This document shows positions 5,643 through 5,763 of a stretch of DNA of 5,763 nt, piece after piece; positions within the stretch are counted from its first letter, which is position 1, and every line of letters starts with the position of its first letter. Below the pieces are notes generated by a model that saw only the letters and a program-made list of their open reading frames with translations, did no database searches and was not told where the DNA came from. A program made the position numbers and the translations under genes. The stretch covers positions 1 to 5,763 of the forward strand of contig JAQXIG010000100.1 in NCBI GenBank assembly GCA_029007685.1, written 5' to 3'. The DNA comes from a bacterium (lineage in GTDB: Bacteria; Bacillota_I; Bacilli_A; RF39; UBA660).

Positions 5643-5668
5643 TTTATAAGGAATTTTCTCCTTATAAA
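5643..5668. repeat. Perfect inverted repeat (hairpin) after the trxA terminator
   Basis: TTTATAAGGA (5643-5652) and TCCTTATAAA (5659-5668) form a 10-bp stem around a six-base loop ATTTTC. It is not followed by a T-run on the + strand. It begins directly after the T-tail of the trxA terminator. Function is unknown; it could stabilise a 3' end or act as a backup to the terminator. Confidence 0.6.
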
Positions 5669-5678
5669 GAACATAAAA

Positions 5679-5700
5679 GGAGTGGGCAAATGCTCACTCC
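5679..5700. repeat. GC-richer hairpin, possibly a - strand terminator of a convergent gene
   Basis: GGAGTGGGC (5679-5687) and GCTCACTCC (5692-5700) form a 9-bp stem with one G-U pair (in + strand RNA) around a four-base loop. On the - strand it is followed by TTTTATG, so it could terminate a gene entering from the right edge. On that strand the G-U becomes an A-C mismatch, so the structure is slightly better in + strand RNA, where no T-run follows. Which strand it serves is undecided. Confidence 0.5.
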
Positions 5701-5722
5701 AAAAATAATTCATATATTATGA
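5690..5722 (+). other. Possible ten-codon leader frame with a sequestered ribosome binding site
   Basis: An AAAAGGAG site (5675-5682) lies seven bases before an ATG at 5690 that opens MLTPKIIHIL and stops at TGA. The binding site is the left arm of the 5679-5700 hairpin, and the end of the frame lies in a second AT-rich inverted repeat (5707-5713 with 5719-5725). This layout resembles attenuation leaders, but the frame is very short, no promoter is evident and no downstream gene is visible, so it may be chance. Confidence 0.15.
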
Positions 5723-5763
5723 ATTTTAAATTAATATAAATAATTATTTTTTATATTTGTGAT

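Overview
This is an AT-rich chromosomal window from a low-GC Bacillota, most likely in the Bacilli/Erysipelotrichia range. The evidence is the strong AAAGGAG-type ribosome binding sites, a family II (DHH) pyrophosphatase, RNase HIII, a CvpA-family protein and short Bacillota-type promoters. Tryptophan is always TGG inside the genes and no gene needs TGA to be read through, so the standard bacterial code fits. All seven genes end in TAA or TAG. I see no mobile element, phage gene, tRNA, rRNA or CRISPR array.

Left half (1-3280, + strand): a tightly packed four-gene run. It begins inside a manganese-dependent inorganic pyrophosphatase whose first visible residues look like the end of a CBS domain, so this is probably the nucleotide-regulated CBS-PPase type. 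Next come a DUF368/PopT polyprenyl-phosphate translocase, the undecaprenyl-diphosphatase UppP (start 1 nt after the popT stop) and a ZIP-family metal transporter (9 nt later). PopT and UppP make a coherent membrane module: UppP removes a phosphate from undecaprenyl diphosphate on the outer face, and PopT returns the monophosphate carrier to the cytoplasmic face for the next round of wall synthesis. The ZIP gene shares the transcript but has no obvious pathway link.

Middle (3281-4572): the operon converges on rnhC (RNase HIII, - strand). The two share a bidirectional terminator whose stem is partly made of the last codons of rnhC. A gap of about 370 bp follows, with a good divergent promoter at each end and no convincing gene between them.

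Right half (4573-5763, + strand): a cvpA-family gene is followed after 12 nt by a thioredoxin gene, ending in a terminator that again uses the last codons of the gene. rnhC, cvpA and trxA are neighbours of zapA, polX and mutS2 in many Bacilli. Here rnhC is turned round and the other three are absent, so this looks like a reduced, rearranged version of that locus. The last 120 bp hold three more hairpins and a possible ten-codon leader frame, or alternatively the terminator of a convergent gene beyond the window.

Nothing here is clearly a new system. The points most worth a second look are the popT-uppP pairing, the ZIP protein lacking the usual TM5 glutamate, the collapsed rnhC-cvpA-trxA locus and the hairpin cluster at the right edge.
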